Translations under genes and position numbers: made by a program
Source: Rhododendron vialii
Taxonomy: Eukaryota > Streptophyta > Magnoliopsida > Ericales > Ericaceae
Assembly: GCF_030253575.1 (NCBI RefSeq)
Contig: NC_080562.1
Span: forward strand, 24,765,352-24,829,351
Direction of reading: 5' to 3'
DNA: 64,000 nucleotides
In this document: piece after piece, positions 42,947 to 55,030 of the stretch
How positions within the stretch are numbered: position 1 is the first letter of the stretch
Layout of the letters: each line of letters opens with the position of its first letter
Notes under the pieces: model-generated
What the model was told of the DNA's origin: nothing
What the model saw: only the letters and a program-made list of their open reading frames with translations
Database searches by the model: none

Positions 42947-43606
42947 TTAACACTTTCTCCCCGGTGCCCAAGAATACACTTCAGGAGGCAGCGTGCCGTT
43001 TGTCAGCAGATTTTGTGGCACCACCCCATAAATCTCCGCCACGTCGACGCGGTTGTGGTGGTGCTGTCGTCCAGCCACTGCCGCCGCCGCGTCATCTTCG
43101 TCCAGCGGCAACCGGTCGAAAGTGGCATTCATAAACGACCCCGCCATTATCACCACGGGACCCGAGGCAACGAGCGCACCCACCACGCTCCCGCCCACGA
43201 CCTGGCCCTGCGCCCCGGCCAGGTAAACGGTTAGTCCCGTGACCCCCGGTGGTGCAGGCGGGGGCAGGATGGATCCGAGGAGCGAGAGGATCTCGAACCG
43301 GCCGTGGAGGGTTACGGTGGCCCCCGTAGTCGCCGGCTGCCTCAACGTCACATTGGTGACGCAGCCGGCGGCGCTCAACACGCATACGCCACGTTGTTTC
43401 CTTCTAGCAAAGTTGAGTAAGCTCTCACTTATGTCACAGCCGGAGCCCACCTCCATTGCGTGGGCCCGGAGCGCGTTCGGGCTGTCCCGGGTTATGATGA
43501 TAGGCTGCTTGGGCTTGTTCTTCGAACCCGCGGGCCTGCCACGGGGCCTCCGTGCGGTTTCTCTTTCCCCCTGATCAGCCGCTGGCATTGCTGAGTTGCT
43601 GTCCAT
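42947..43606 (-). CDS. AHL16: AT-hook nuclear-localized protein, AHL16/TEK-like
   Basis: An intronless frame of 219 residues. Near the N-terminus (residues 19-33) is a type-I AT-hook, [15 protein letters not shown], whose RGRP core sits in the AT minor groove. It is followed by a PPC/DUF296 domain (about 38-172) with [52 protein letters not shown] and [12 protein letters not shown]. The C-terminal PQNLLTNG...YSWAP tail is a feature I associate with Arabidopsis AHL16 (TEK), a nuclear matrix protein that silences transposons and controls anther nexine formation. An insertion of DDAAAAV..HHH follows the PPC core. The coding region is much more GC-rich than its surroundings. Symbol assigned by recognised motifs and neighbourhood, not by alignment. 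Confidence 0.88.
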   Translation of the reverse strand: MDSNSAMPAADQGERETARRPRGRPAGSKNKPKQPIIITRDSPNALRAHAMEVGSGCDISESLLNFARRKQRGVCVLSAAGCVTNVTLRQPATTGATVTLHGRFEILSLLGSILPPPAPPGVTGLTVYLAGAQGQVVGGSVVGALVASGPVVIMAGSFMNATFDRLPLDEDDAAAAVAGRQHHHNRVDVAEIYGVVPQNLLTNGTLPPEVYSWAPGRKC

Positions 43607-44773
43607 TTTGGAAACCCAATTGGAGAAAGTGGAGGAGTCACTGGAGCTGTGAACTGGGGAACGAGGTTTAAGTAAGGGAAACAGGGGATATAAATTTATG
43701 TGGAAAAATCAAAGGAATGATTTGAGGGGTAGGAGATGGTTAAGTGACACCAACTCTACAATCTGCAATTGAAAAGGGAAAGCTAGCCCAACTCTCAACC
43801 GACTTTTTCTCTCATGTCAATTGCCTTTCCCAACAAATTCCTAGATCTGGATATAGGTAATCCGTTTTTTTGGATTTAGCTATCCCTCGCCCAGAATGAG
43901 ATTTGGTGCTTTGTTTCTGTTTTCTTCTTTGTTTTATTTTTCACTCAAAGAAACAAACAAACAAAGAAGAGAACAAAAACAAAACAAAACAAATGCCAAG
44001 AAGCTAAAATATTCGTACCATTTCCCAAAATATTTGTACCTCGTCCTTCCAAGACACACCCCTTTCATAACTAGTCAAAAATATGTGTAACATACACCAA
44101 AATTACCCTGTAAGCTACACCAGGGTGTACCATAGCTTTGTCCGCGGGCTGGACCCCAATCAACATCATGCAAGTCTTTGCCTGAACTACAAAAGGCCTT
44201 GATTGCCTAGCTTTGTTTGCGGTTGAATACATTTGAGTAGAAAAGGGAACAGAAAACTAACAGTCCCAAAACAATTGATAAAACATTTTCCGGAAATCGG
44301 CTTTGCATAAATTAGTTTTGCCTGAGGAGCTATTGTGTGTCTTGCAGGGATGGCCTATAATGTATTCTACCTCAGTAGGTTATATAGTTATCCTGTAACA
44401 ACTGACCTTGGTCCTGAACCAGACCCATGAACTCTCATACCAAGATCATCAATCTGGTAACAGAATGCAAAATGGTATTAAACTATACAGAAAGCAAAAG
44501 CAAAAGAATATATGGCACAAGACTTGTGCTATGCGGAAGACGGGAATTTAATCATGGAAAACATCGATGAGATCGAGTTGCAACTAACCCTTCATTTCTT
44601 TAATTTGAACCCAAGTTTGAGAACCCATAACTCAACTCGACTAGTTGACATCCAGACCGTCATCTGCAATGTGCAGATTTAGCTCAAAGCAGGCTTCTAT
44701 AAATCACTCAAACAGCTAGAAAGGGCAGAAAAACATTCGACCCCTACTAATCGATTCGTATTCTGGGTTAAAA
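43607..44773. other. Intergenic: AHL16-like upstream region and PPR 3' flank
   Basis: Contains the AHL16-like leader (minus strand) and the PPR downstream DNA. An AAACAAAC-rich run lies near 43950-43995. No further gene. Confidence 0.5.
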
Positions 44774-46426
44774 TTATGTATATAAAGAATTTGTTACTGA
44801 ATCTGAATCTAGAACAGGTTGTCCTTCATCTCGTAACATTAAGCTTAAGTCATTTGATAGATCATAGATGTTTTGGACTTGAGGATGCAACCTTCCCCCA
44901 GCTACAAACTCATGAACCACTCCATTTACTTCAATGGAGCTACATCCCGGTTGCTTCTCGACTTGCTTCTCCTTCATCAAAACTCTCTCCTGTATCGCTT
45001 CCTCAAAATGACCGGATGCTGCATACGCATTTGCCATAAGCACATGGCTGCAACTCTCGCTTGGATCCAACTCTATTATCTTCTTCGCCACCCATTGGCC
45101 TATCTCAATATTTTCATGCCTCCAACAAGCTGAAAGTAAAGTCCCCCACATAACAGCATCTGGGTCCATAGGCATACTTCTTATAACCTCTTGTGCTTCT
45201 TCGAGCAATCCTGCCCGACCCAATGCATCAACCAAACACCCATAGTGTTTGAATGATGGTTCAATCTTGTATGTTTCTGTCATCAAGGTGAAATATTCTC
45301 TTGCCTTATCAACCAAACCCGAGTGATTACAAGCAGTTAAAACACCGATAAAACTTATAGAATCTGGTTCATATTCGGATGACTCTAGCCTTGAGAAAAA
45401 CTTTAGCGCTTCCTCCCCAAACCCATTTGTGGCTAACCCTGAAATTATAGAGTTCCAACATGACAATCCTCTCACTGGGGCTGTCAAAAACATTTGAAGA
45501 CCTTTCTCGATATTCCCACACTTGCAGTACATGTCTATAATTGCAGTGACAACAATAACATTCAACTCGAAACCGTTGTTCCGTATATAATCATGAATCC
45601 ATTCCCCTTGACTAAGTGCTCCTAAGCGAGCCGAAGCATTCAAAAGGCTCACCATTGTGAACTCACTTGGTTTAACATTCTCCACTTGCATTTGGCTGAA
45701 GAGGTCTAATGCCTCAACCAACTTGCCATTCCTAACATACCCACTAATCATACTATTCCATGAAATAGCACTTCTATTAGGCATTTCATCAAAAAGTCTC
45801 TTTGCATACTCAATTTCCCCATTTTTAGCAAAACCCATTATCATCGAATTCCACGCGACCACATCCAAATCACCACCTGCATCAAACAATTTCAGGGCTT
45901 CAAACAAAAACCCACAATTCGAATACATACTTATGATCGAATTTCGCGTAAAGGGATCGGATTGGAGGCCCTGTTTGATGACTCTGCCATGAAGTTGAGC
46001 TCCATCACAGGCCAGACCCATTTGAGAATAGGCCTTAAAGAGTGCAGGGTAAGTGAGTCTTTCTGGTTCAACTGGGGAACTAACCAACATGTCAATAAAC
46101 AGAGAGACTGCAACTTGTGGAGTAGAGCTTTTAGAGAAGCCTCTGATGATGGTGTTCCAAGTGAAGAGGTTTGGGTTTCGAATTTGCGTGAAGACCAAGT
46201 ACGCGTAGTTCAAATCACCAGATGGGTTGCCGGCGGTGAAGGCCAGGACACGGCTGGCGGCGATGGTGTCCTTGGCTACACCATTTTTGATGAGTTGGGC
46301 ATGGATTAGCTTGAGGTCTCTCATGTTGGTGCATTTTGTTTCTAACATGGAAAGGTAAGGTTGGTCTGAGATGAATTTGGAGATGGAGGTTGGTGGTGGA
46401 ACGGAAGTGCAAAAACTTTGTGCCAT
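44774..46426 (-). CDS. PLS-class pentatricopeptide repeat protein, E subgroup
   Basis: An intronless 550-residue frame. After a short N-terminus rich in Ser/Thr/Pro (likely organelle targeting, unproven) come about a dozen PPR motifs from residue about 27 to 445. They include NLFTWNTIIRGFSKS, DVVAWNSMIMGFAKNGEIEY, AISWNSMISGYVRNGKLVEA, VIVVTAIIDMYCKCGNIEKG and DSISFIGVLTACNHSGLVDK. The tail has E and E+ motifs (CWRHENIEIGQWVAKKIIEL, GCSSIEVNGVVHEFVAGG) but no DYW domain. Such proteins bind organellar RNA and typically specify C-to-U editing sites with a DYW partner. It looks like the At2g42920-type protein of Arabidopsis. No frameshift was seen; an overlapping plus-strand frame is a shadow. 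Confidence 0.92.
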   Translation of the reverse strand: MAQSFCTSVPPPTSISKFISDQPYLSMLETKCTNMRDLKLIHAQLIKNGVAKDTIAASRVLAFTAGNPSGDLNYAYLVFTQIRNPNLFTWNTIIRGFSKSSTPQVAVSLFIDMLVSSPVEPERLTYPALFKAYSQMGLACDGAQLHGRVIKQGLQSDPFTRNSIISMYSNCGFLFEALKLFDAGGDLDVVAWNSMIMGFAKNGEIEYAKRLFDEMPNRSAISWNSMISGYVRNGKLVEALDLFSQMQVENVKPSEFTMVSLLNASARLGALSQGEWIHDYIRNNGFELNVIVVTAIIDMYCKCGNIEKGLQMFLTAPVRGLSCWNSIISGLATNGFGEEALKFFSRLESSEYEPDSISFIGVLTACNHSGLVDKAREYFTLMTETYKIEPSFKHYGCLVDALGRAGLLEEAQEVIRSMPMDPDAVMWGTLLSACWRHENIEIGQWVAKKIIELDPSESCSHVLMANAYAASGHFEEAIQERVLMKEKQVEKQPGCSSIEVNGVVHEFVAGGRLHPQVQNIYDLSNDLSLMLRDEGQPVLDSDSVTNSLYT

Positions 46427-47215
46427 TTTTTTTTCTGCCTGTTCTTTCCAATTCTAGGCACTTCATGGAGTATATATGGTCAAATTGTGGTCACAATACT
46501 CACAACTGAGAACCCAATCCCCCGCAATGGATAAGGGGGGTGTGTGTGTCATGTGGCTGCAGTTCATTCTAACACCAAAAATTCGTCAAGCCCCAGCCAC
46601 AGTCATGTAATTTTTCAAAATATTTTTATGTTTCCACTCTTAATTCTCGCTCTCACGGATTTTAATAGTATGACATGTGATTCAAAAACGCTTTCATGCT
46701 CGCATTAGCGCTAACGCACCCGCACGCAGATTATGTGACTTAGACCCAATCCAACCTTCTTTTAGGCCAAGAAAATATGGTTAATGGAATGGCTTGCCCT
46801 AAGCTTCATTTTTAAGCATAGAAAACGGATTTTGAACTATTTACCCTTGTGCTGATAATAAAAAAAAAAACTATTTACCCTTGTGAGCTTTTGCAGACAT
46901 ATAGTCCCATCTTCAATTTGGTGGAACCAATTTAACATTTGCATAGGAGATTATCTTTCTTGTTATTTTATCACCATTCTATTGTCTTTATTATGCTCAA
47001 GCCTTTCTTTTTTTAACCATTCAAATTTGTGGACTCACTACCAAATCGGTGAAAAGATACACCAAGGACGTAGAGGGGAGAGGAGAGAGGAGGAGGAGGG
47101 GAAAGGGAAAGGAGGGGAGAAGCGAGTCCAGGGGGCTGAGAGAGAAAGTCATGAGAGAGAGACTCCTTTATTTTATTTTTTTGAAGGAGTTTCATTGACG
47201 TGTTGTTTAATTGCT
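46427..47215. other. Upstream region of the PPR gene
   Basis: Likely promoter of the minus-strand PPR gene, then AT-rich DNA and a GA-rich run at 47074-47160. No gene. Confidence 0.45.
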
Positions 47216-48677
47216 TGTTGACACCCTATTTTTTGCTCCGCCGGTCTATATATAAAATAAAGCGCAAAGTGTAAAGGGATCCCCGGAGCAAAATTGAAAT
47301 TGGAGATTGGAAGAGGTATCATATTGAACAAGATAGAGCAACGGAAGCTGAACGGTCACGGTAACGAACTCCGAAGAGTTACTGTAGCATCTCGGAATTT
47401 GAGGGGGACGACAGGCATGCAATTACCGCCCTTGAACGAGAAAATGATTGGACCGTATTTTTGCAAACGGGCCGTGATTGGCCCGCACATGTGGTGCCTT
47501 TGTCGGCGAGGCCCAAACAAGGGGTGAGCCGCTTGTATAGTTGCGGCCCAAATATTGGGTGACCTCATCCATGCCGCATGTGTAGATGCGGCCCAAAATG
47601 TGTAGAGCCGCACCAATAGTCGCGGCCCATAATTGTACGCCCATATATATACCCCGTTCGGCACAGTTTCAAGGGACTTCTTTTTTTGGGAGAAAAACTG
47701 GGGAGAATTTTAGGGAGAAAGAATGCGGAACGGAAGACAGAATTCGGAACGGAAGATTAGGGAGAGATCAGAAGAGAGATTTTTCTTTGTTTTGGCTCCA
47801 GTCATATTTTTTTAAGATTGTGTCAGGATTACCCCCAGTCTTTGAGAATTATTGCCAATCGATTTCGAATTTTTAAGTTTTCAAACGGTTATTATAAATT
47901 CCCATTTTGAAGTCTATTTACATTGAATTGAGGGTCGCGACGGCCGTCGAAGTTACTAAGCCGCCATCGGTATTAAAAATGAGATTCACACCTATGTGTG
48001 TTTTTCATTAACCAATTCAGCGTAAATCAATTTTGAATTTTTTAAAGCTTTTCACAAATAATAATTGTTGTAATCCTCACTTGAGATTTGTTCGCATTAA
48101 GTTAAGGGTCCCGACGGCCATCGTCGGTGTCAAAAATGAGATTTGTACCTACGTGCGATTTTCATTAACCAATTCAATGCAAACGAATTTTAGGATTTTA
48201 AATTATTCCAGCTTTTAAATTGAGGCGAGGGTATACACAACAAAAAGTGGGCTTTGCTATTTTGTCGTCTATACTCTCGAATTTCACCACTGTATATGCT
48301 GTCCACTTAAGTCTTTTATTTTCTCAGCCAGAGATAAATTTTTGAAAGGGTAATTTTGGAAAATAAGTACTGAGAGGGCGATGTGGGGTGCCTAACACCT
48401 TCCTCACTCGTAACAGTAAATCCCTGAACCCATCTCTGATTTTCGTAGACCATAATTCAAAAGGAGTCATTCAAAAATAAATTTTCTAAGGATACTTTCT
48501 TTGGAAATGTCTTTGGGGCTGACTTAACACACCTGAACTCATTGTTAATTGACAACTCTAATTTTTAATATGTCACAGCCGTCAAATTCTTGTATTCATT
48601 TCGTCGCATAAAGTCAAGTATTCTCTTCTGCAGTTTCTCAAGGGAAACGCATGTAGCGGACAATTCGGGGCGCGACA
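47216..48677. mobile_element. Solo LTR, gypsy-like
   Basis: 1462 bp from TGTTGACACCCTATTTT to GGGGCGCGACA with perfect TTGCT duplications (47211-47215 and 48678-48682). The start resembles the 26425 solo LTR, so both may be of one lineage. TATATATACCCC near 47645 could be its promoter. An internal 25-40 bp motif (GGGTCGCGACGGCCGTCG / GGGTCCCGACGGCCATCG, each preceded by TTTGAATTTTTAAA-like DNA) occurs twice. No internal coding region. Confidence 0.8.
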
Positions 48678-49904
48678 TTGCTGATAGAATCAGTGCATTG
48701 TTTTAATTGGGTATTCGCGGGCCTTGTTTACGGCCCGCTAACTAGTGTTGTCAAAAATGACAATTTCATCTTTAGTGTCGAATTTGTGAGTAACTTTAGC
48801 TTTGTTAAATCTGCCACATTACCCTAGTCAACTACACTGCATCGCAAAGTAAGACGAGTTTAATTCAATAGTTTAAATTTGAGATTGTACCAAAATGGTA
48901 GCATTAAACTGGTGCAACGAAGGAATTATTTTTGACTTTTTTAATACTACTACAGTAAGCCAAAAATATGAGCGGCAACATGTATAATAATTGGGTTAAA
49001 AAATGGCTAACTAGACATGGTTTAAGCTAGTTCCAGGGTCTTTATTCACCACATTCGGTAATTAAAAAAATAGGAGCTGACGGTGGAAACAATCAAGTGG
49101 TGCCTTTACTTGAGGATTAAAGAGGACCCTACGATTATAGTATATGTAGCTTGTACTACATACGTTGTGAACCAATTAGTCAAAAGTGCAGTTTTTTAGA
49201 AGATTTTGAACCATCCACTTTAAAGATCATGATTTTCAAATTTTTGGTTTACTTTTTAAAAAGGGCTCCTAATAGTTCACATTTAGCTGCTTCTTTTTTA
49301 AATTTTTTTTCAAGCACATTTAGATTCATGGTTAATTTCTACTGACAAATTGTTTGTGCCGTAGTACAAGAAGTTGCGATTGAGAGAAACAGTCATGGAT
49401 TTAATTAGTGACGCCTAGTGAATTTTTTTTTAAAGTTTTTCATCAAGACATTTTAGATTAAATATTTATCTGGACGAAAGAAATCAAACAAGCATAAAAA
49501 TATAAAATAATGATTAAAAAATCAAGATAAGACAAACAAAAAGACAGTAAAAACCTATCATTTTCACAGAATAATTGTCTATACTGAGTTGTTTTGTTTG
49601 ACGAACATTTTTTACTTTTCAAATTCCGTTCATCAAGAATGATTAATTAAAGAAATTAGGAATATAATAAAAAATCAAACAAAACAAAAGACACAAAAAT
49701 GCAGTCACCTGCATTTATGGGACCAAGTCAATTATTCTATGCGTGGTTGTTAACGATGTAACTTTGTGTGGAAAAATTACGTTTGAAAACGAACTGGGTA
49801 GGTACTAGGTACTAGCTAGTAGGTAGCAATCAAATGCGGTGAAGTTTCAGAGTGGGTGGATTGAAGAAAACTTGAAGTTCTCTAATTAACAATACAGCAG
49901 GACT
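48678..49904. other. Intergenic, nothing recognised
   Basis: AT-rich DNA without frames or clear terminal repeats. Confidence 0.45.
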
Positions 49905-50280
49905 CCTGTCACCGCATGGATTTCGCGGCGACCGTCCACCCTCGCGATTATTGGGGTCCATTCCGGACTTCAAAAAAAATATAAAAAAATATTCATAAAT
50001 TTTAAAATAATATTTCATGAAATCCTGTAAAAAATCAATTCCAACGGATATCGGTAGATATATTTTTTGTATTTGTAGGGACGAAACTACAAAACTAAAC
50101 AGTTTCGTTCCTACAAATTTCGAAAAACATACCTACCGATATCCGTTGAAGCTGATTTTTTACAGGGTCACAAAAATATTATTTTAAAATTTATAAATAT
50201 TTTTCTATATTTTTTTGAGGCCCGGAATGGGCTCCAATAAAAGCGCGGTGGACGGTCACCGCATTTTCATGCGGTGACCC
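49905..50280. mobile_element. Long palindromic MITE
   Basis: Both arms carry TCACCGCATG, GACCGTCCACC, GG-TCCATTCCGG, TAAATTTTAAAATAATATTT, CCTGTAAAAAATCA, CGGATATCGGTAG and GGAACGAAACT, inverted about a centre near 50100. Arms of about 180 bp, 80-85 per cent identical by eye. Non-coding. A second member is the outer element at 53176-56106. Confidence 0.75.
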
Positions 50281-50391
50281 TAGACTTTCCGTTAACCATA
50301 ATGGAAAGGAATGTGATTTAGACACTCCAGTTTCAGTCAGTGGCACTCTACATTTTATTTTGTAATCTCATATGAAAGTGGAATGTCAGTT

Positions 50392-51705
50392 TGTAATACC
50401 CGTTCTCGATATTTAAGTATTTTAAATTCATGTTTTAATTGAATTATATGTTTCTGGGGTTAACCTGCATGTAGTAGAAGCTCGAGGGCTTTATATGTGA
50501 TTTGCGAGTTGGAGTATAAGCTGTACATGGTTTCGTTTGCATACGATAATTTTCCTTTGGACCAAATAAATATCCAGGGAGATATTTTCTCCCTCACTCT
50601 TATCATTTTACGGGGGAGAGAGAGAGAGAGAGCAGCGTGGAAGAAGAAAGGGAAAAGAAGAAGAAATTGGGGTTAGGTTGATTGAAGCTCAATTAGGTAA
50701 CAAGCCGATCAATTGGAGAGGTTCCGAAACTGTAAGTTTGGCGTACCTCGGTCGATACAAGGTGAGTGTGTCTGATATAGTTCTTCTCAATAAGATATTG
50801 CTATGGTGGTATGTATATATCTTGCTAATGGTATTTTAGCTTTCAATATGAGTATCGATATGTAAATAATGCGGTGGAGGTGATTATATATCAATGATAT
50901 CATGCTAATCGAGGTTTAGCTATTGATATGGATATATGTGGTGGAAATTTGTATATCATGCTATATGTTGTCTTAGCTAATGGTATGCATGCTTGTTGTA
51001 GGTTGATTGTACCCGCGGAAGGATTGTGGAGTGAGTCATGCCATGTCGTATGCCATTCCGTCTAATTAACGGAGGTTGGGAGCATGGTTTGCGGGACACA
51101 ATGCCTTGGGTACATGGGAATGTGGCAGACGTGTCACTGCATGCGTGTGTGATTTACATTCATGCTGTCATTAATTCAGTTATTGTTATGTGGTTGTTTA
51201 TTTGATAATATTGCTATGTTTGGCGGATGTGGTGGTTATAACTAATATGCTCATATGGGTATTGCAGTTATGTTGGCGGTGAATATTCTTATTGATATTC
51301 CTTCAGGTATTGTGATATCTTATCGAGCACTTCTATGTCTCACACACTCTGGTTGTCCTTTTTGGATTGCCAGATAGTAGGTGGCTTAGCGTGGGTCCAC
51401 TACTGGTCAACGCCTTGGAGAGTGCGGAGACTCGTGTTGGGTGATGTCTTTGGTTATATTGTTGTGTAGCTGATTCGTCTAGAAGTTAACCTACATGTTT
51501 TGTAATTAATTGAAGAGAGGGATATTCATTATGACTTGTGAATTGAGTTTTTGGCGTTGACTCATTTCTATTTTATGTGAGAAGTCTTCCGCTAAGTTGT
51601 ATTCTGATTGGTTGTAGAGTGTGGTGTGGTCTTTTGTGTGGAATGCCACGTGGCCGCGCCGACTCGGGTCCACTTTGGGTGTCGTTTGCGGGGCGGGGCG
51701 TGTCA
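50392..51705. mobile_element. Solo LTR, gypsy-like
   Basis: 1314 bp from TGTAATACCCGTTCTCG to GGGGCGGGGCGTGTCA with perfect CAGTT duplications (50387-50391 and 51706-51710). TGTAATACCC...GGCGTGTCA ends are common in plant chromovirus-type LTRs. No coding region, PBS or polypurine tract is adjacent. Confidence 0.82.
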
Positions 51706-52249
51706 CAGTTGCTAAAACAGGAGGGCCAAAATCAATTTCCTAATGGAAAATGCTAGAGGTACTAACGGGGAGAGTACCGACAATGTGCCGATTGTGGTTT
51801 TCGGTTATAATTGTTTTACTTTTTCTACTTCTCTCATCAAGACAAACCAGTAATCCACAAAAGTTTGACTCAAAACTAACAAACGTGAAAAAAATAAAAT
51901 AAAGACCAAAAAAATACGTTGACTTTTTAGGCAAACTTAGCAAGAGCTACTACTAATTAAGGCCCCATTTTATTAAAGTTCTTATTTTTTAAGTACTTAT
52001 ATTTCGTTTTACGAGACATGTTATTTTCACAATACATCACTTTTAATTTAAAAAATATTTATTTATTTTAGTTAATAAAACATACACTAAAATTAATCAG
52101 TGATCCAGTACTGCATGACATTCAAACATGGGGGGCCTCTTGAAAAAGTCAGATTCTGGCTACTTGAACATCTAAGTAGCATTATGCCTAAGTGAGACAC
52201 CACAAGAGGGGGTCCCATTGCCTTGCAGCACATTGTAGTGTTTCCATTG
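51706..52249. other. Intergenic, nothing recognised
   Basis: AT-rich spacer between a solo LTR and a MITE. Confidence 0.45.
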
Positions 52250-52482
52250 TGGAAAATTTTTCAGTGCTGAGCGGGTACCACGTGGTGCCCGCTTGCACAT
52301 CCAAGTCGTCCATTACGTGTTTGAACAGCTCAGATTTGGAAAGAGAAAAATGTGAGAGAAAGTGTTGAGGTGAAAGGAGAGAGAGGGTTTCAATCCAAGC
52401 TGTCCAAAAATGTATAGAACGGCTCGAATGCCCCGAACGAATACCACGTAGGATATACCTGCTCGACACTGAAAAATCACTC
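52250..52482. mobile_element. TIR MITE, 233 bp
   Basis: TTTTTCAGTGCTGAGCGGGTA at the left faces an inverted ATTTTTCAGTGTCGAGCAGG at the right. Perfect TTCCATTG duplications lie at 52242-52249 and 52483-52490. ACCACGT is also shared inside both ends. 8-bp targets suggest hAT; a 9-bp reading with one mismatch would suggest Mutator. Confidence 0.65.
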
Positions 52483-53175
52483 TTCCATTGGACTCCACAC
52501 CATGTTCACCTCAATCAGAAGATCATTACTTATATCCTAGCTTTGGGTGGGGGGGAAATTGACAATTAACAGATACACCTAAAAGAAAATGATCAGATAA
52601 AGTCTTCCCTGCGGATAAAAAAAAAAAGATAAAGAAAGATAAAAGTCTTCCTTAGTCTTCTGAAATACTAAAAATTATGTCTATGATGATGGTGCAGCAT
52701 GCAGTTACTAGTCATGGTCACATAACAACCCAACCAAAAGGAAAATTGTAGGGAATAATAAACAAGAGGTCAATTTCTTGATTGCTGCCACTGCCTTTTT
52801 CATGAGTGCTTTTGGGCACCACCAAGAGAAATATTCTGGAACCCTCTTTATTAGTACATGACATAGGACATGGTTGTTCCCACTGGAGGAAATAATAGTA
52901 AGTTAGTGAAATCTAATTCGTGAAAGTGAGGATGGGCAGATTTCGAATTTCCTTGATTTTTGTATATTGCAGAGGAATTTCATTGACATGTGAATAGGAT
53001 AGAAGAGATCAACGCAAGCAGATATTTGAGCATACTCCAAGGAATTGGCATGTTGGTCAAGATTTGGACTCAGTGGATGTTCTCGTCAAGGTCTCGAATT
53101 CAAACTTCTATCTTGTGTAACTCTGATGGGGTCAGTCTATATGAAGCTTTTCATAAAACAGATATTTTCGAGAGA
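52483..53175. other. Intergenic, nothing recognised
   Basis: AT-rich DNA, no supported gene. Confidence 0.45.
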
Positions 53176-53695
53176 TGCTACATACACTACATAGTTACAC
53201 TATATTTTATGTGGGGCCCATTCCCGATCCCATAAAAATCCAAAAAAATATCCATAAATCCTAAAATATTATTTTATGGTGTCCTGTAAAAAATCAGCTC
53301 CAATTAATAGCGGTAAGTATTAGTACTTCTTGATTCGTAGGGATGAAATTGCTCAACTATGCAGTTTCGCCTCTATAAATCTAGAAATGATACTTACCGA
53401 TATCCCATAAAATAATATTTTAAGATGAAACTACGAAAACACCCCCTCAACTATCATCTTTTCTCGTAAATACCCCCTCACATTTAAAAGCGTTCATAGA
53501 GACCCCCTCAACTACTCCCGTTTCCCAAGTGACCCCCTTCCGTCGTAGAACCGTTTGCTGCGAGGTCACATGTCAGTAATTTGAGCCTTTTTTGGACAAA
53601 AGTGCCCTTTGACAGCTTTATACATCTTCTTCTTTTCTCTCTTGGATAGCTATACACTTTCACTCACCTGATCCTCTCTCTTCCCCATTTCCTCA

Positions 53696-55030
53696 TGCTT
53701 CGTTCGTCGATATATCAAATAAGATCACCCCAAGCATAAGGTATAAGCGTCCAATTGAAGCATAATAATCCGGGGAGCGGGATCGTACCCACGAGAATAA
53801 TTAATGCGGCTTTGCTAAATTTGTAGAAGTAAGCACGGATTTTCGGCTTTTATGCAGCCAACTTTGTTTTACGTATGCAGTGGAAAGTAAAAAGGCTAAA
53901 TTAAACGGGAATAAATTAGGATAAAAAGCAGGTTAGGTCTAGAAATTACTAACACCCACGACTCGAGTTAAATCACATTTTCACCCAATTACGTGGTTTA
54001 AGATACTCAATTAAGGTTCCTAAACCGGAAGATAAGATGGTTCAATTACCAAGCTAGCTCTAGAATTTATTTAGCAAACGTCTCGTGCGACAGAGCTCCA
54101 AGCATCATGTGTGGTAAGTAGGCAATGTTGTTACCTACACATGATCAAGGAGGTTAACACCTTAGCAATTTGACAAATAAACTCGAACCCCACATCAATT
54201 TTTGAACTAAAGGTTTAAACTTTATTGGTAAAAAATGCAATTTTTACTCAAGTCATGAGGTGCTAATCACCTCACAACCTAACATTGGAAAACTACCCAC
54301 ACATATCTATGAAGATAAGAGCAAGCAAAAATCTACTAAGCATACTTAAAATAACAACGCTAGAAGAAAATTAGATTAAACGATAGATCGGAGTAGCGGC
54401 TACAACTTTAATAAAGACTACAATAGCAAAAACTAATTAACTAAGGGAGAAAATAAAATTTAAAGTGCTAGAAAATGAAGAACAATTCAAAAAACAAATA
54501 AATCTAGGCTAGATCTAAATTATGCAATACAAAAGTTCTATTCTACTTGTTTGTACAATGACATCACGGGGTTTTATATCCTCCAAGGTACGCGCACGGA
54601 ATGTCCCAAAAAATGCTCCAAAGATACCCTCCGAAGCTCTCGGTACCAATGGCAATCATGGTACGCCGCTGTGCTAGGAGCTTCGATACCGATGAGAGAG
54701 CATTTGGTCTACCGATGCCGAAGGTGTTAGGGGCTGGCGCTAGACAGCTCGGTACCGATGGAAGATGGCTGAGTCTATCGATGCCGAACCACTTATCTTC
54801 AGAATTTGGTCTTGCTCTGCCTTCGCCATGCCTTGCCTTGGTGAGTCGTCGGGTCGCCTTCGTCTCTTGACATGCCTTGGAACTTAAAACTCCTGTTATT
54901 AGGGAAATTCCTACAAAATAAATCTAAACTACCTTACGAGCAAAAGTAATTAAAAACAACTAATTAACTACAAAATTGACTAAAACTAGATAATTAGCGC
55001 ACCCTATATTGCATTATCGGGTGCTTATCA
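53696..55030 (-). mobile_element. Solo LTR nested inside the long-TIR element
   Basis: 1335 bp, TG at 53696 and CA at 55030, with perfect CCTCA duplications (53691-53695 and 55031-55035). Read on the minus strand it begins TGATAAGCACCCGATAATGC, the start of a well-known plant LTR family (TGATAAGTGC...). CGGGATCGTACCCACGAG near 53780 is also typical of it. No coding region. Confidence 0.8.

Noticed and set aside
43013..43574. Overlapping frames on both strands of the AHL16-like gene
   Set aside because: Shadows produced by the high GC content of the real coding sequence; the PPC and AT-hook frame explains the region.
45657..46309. Plus-strand frames across the PPR gene
   Set aside because: Antisense shadows of a repeat-containing coding sequence.
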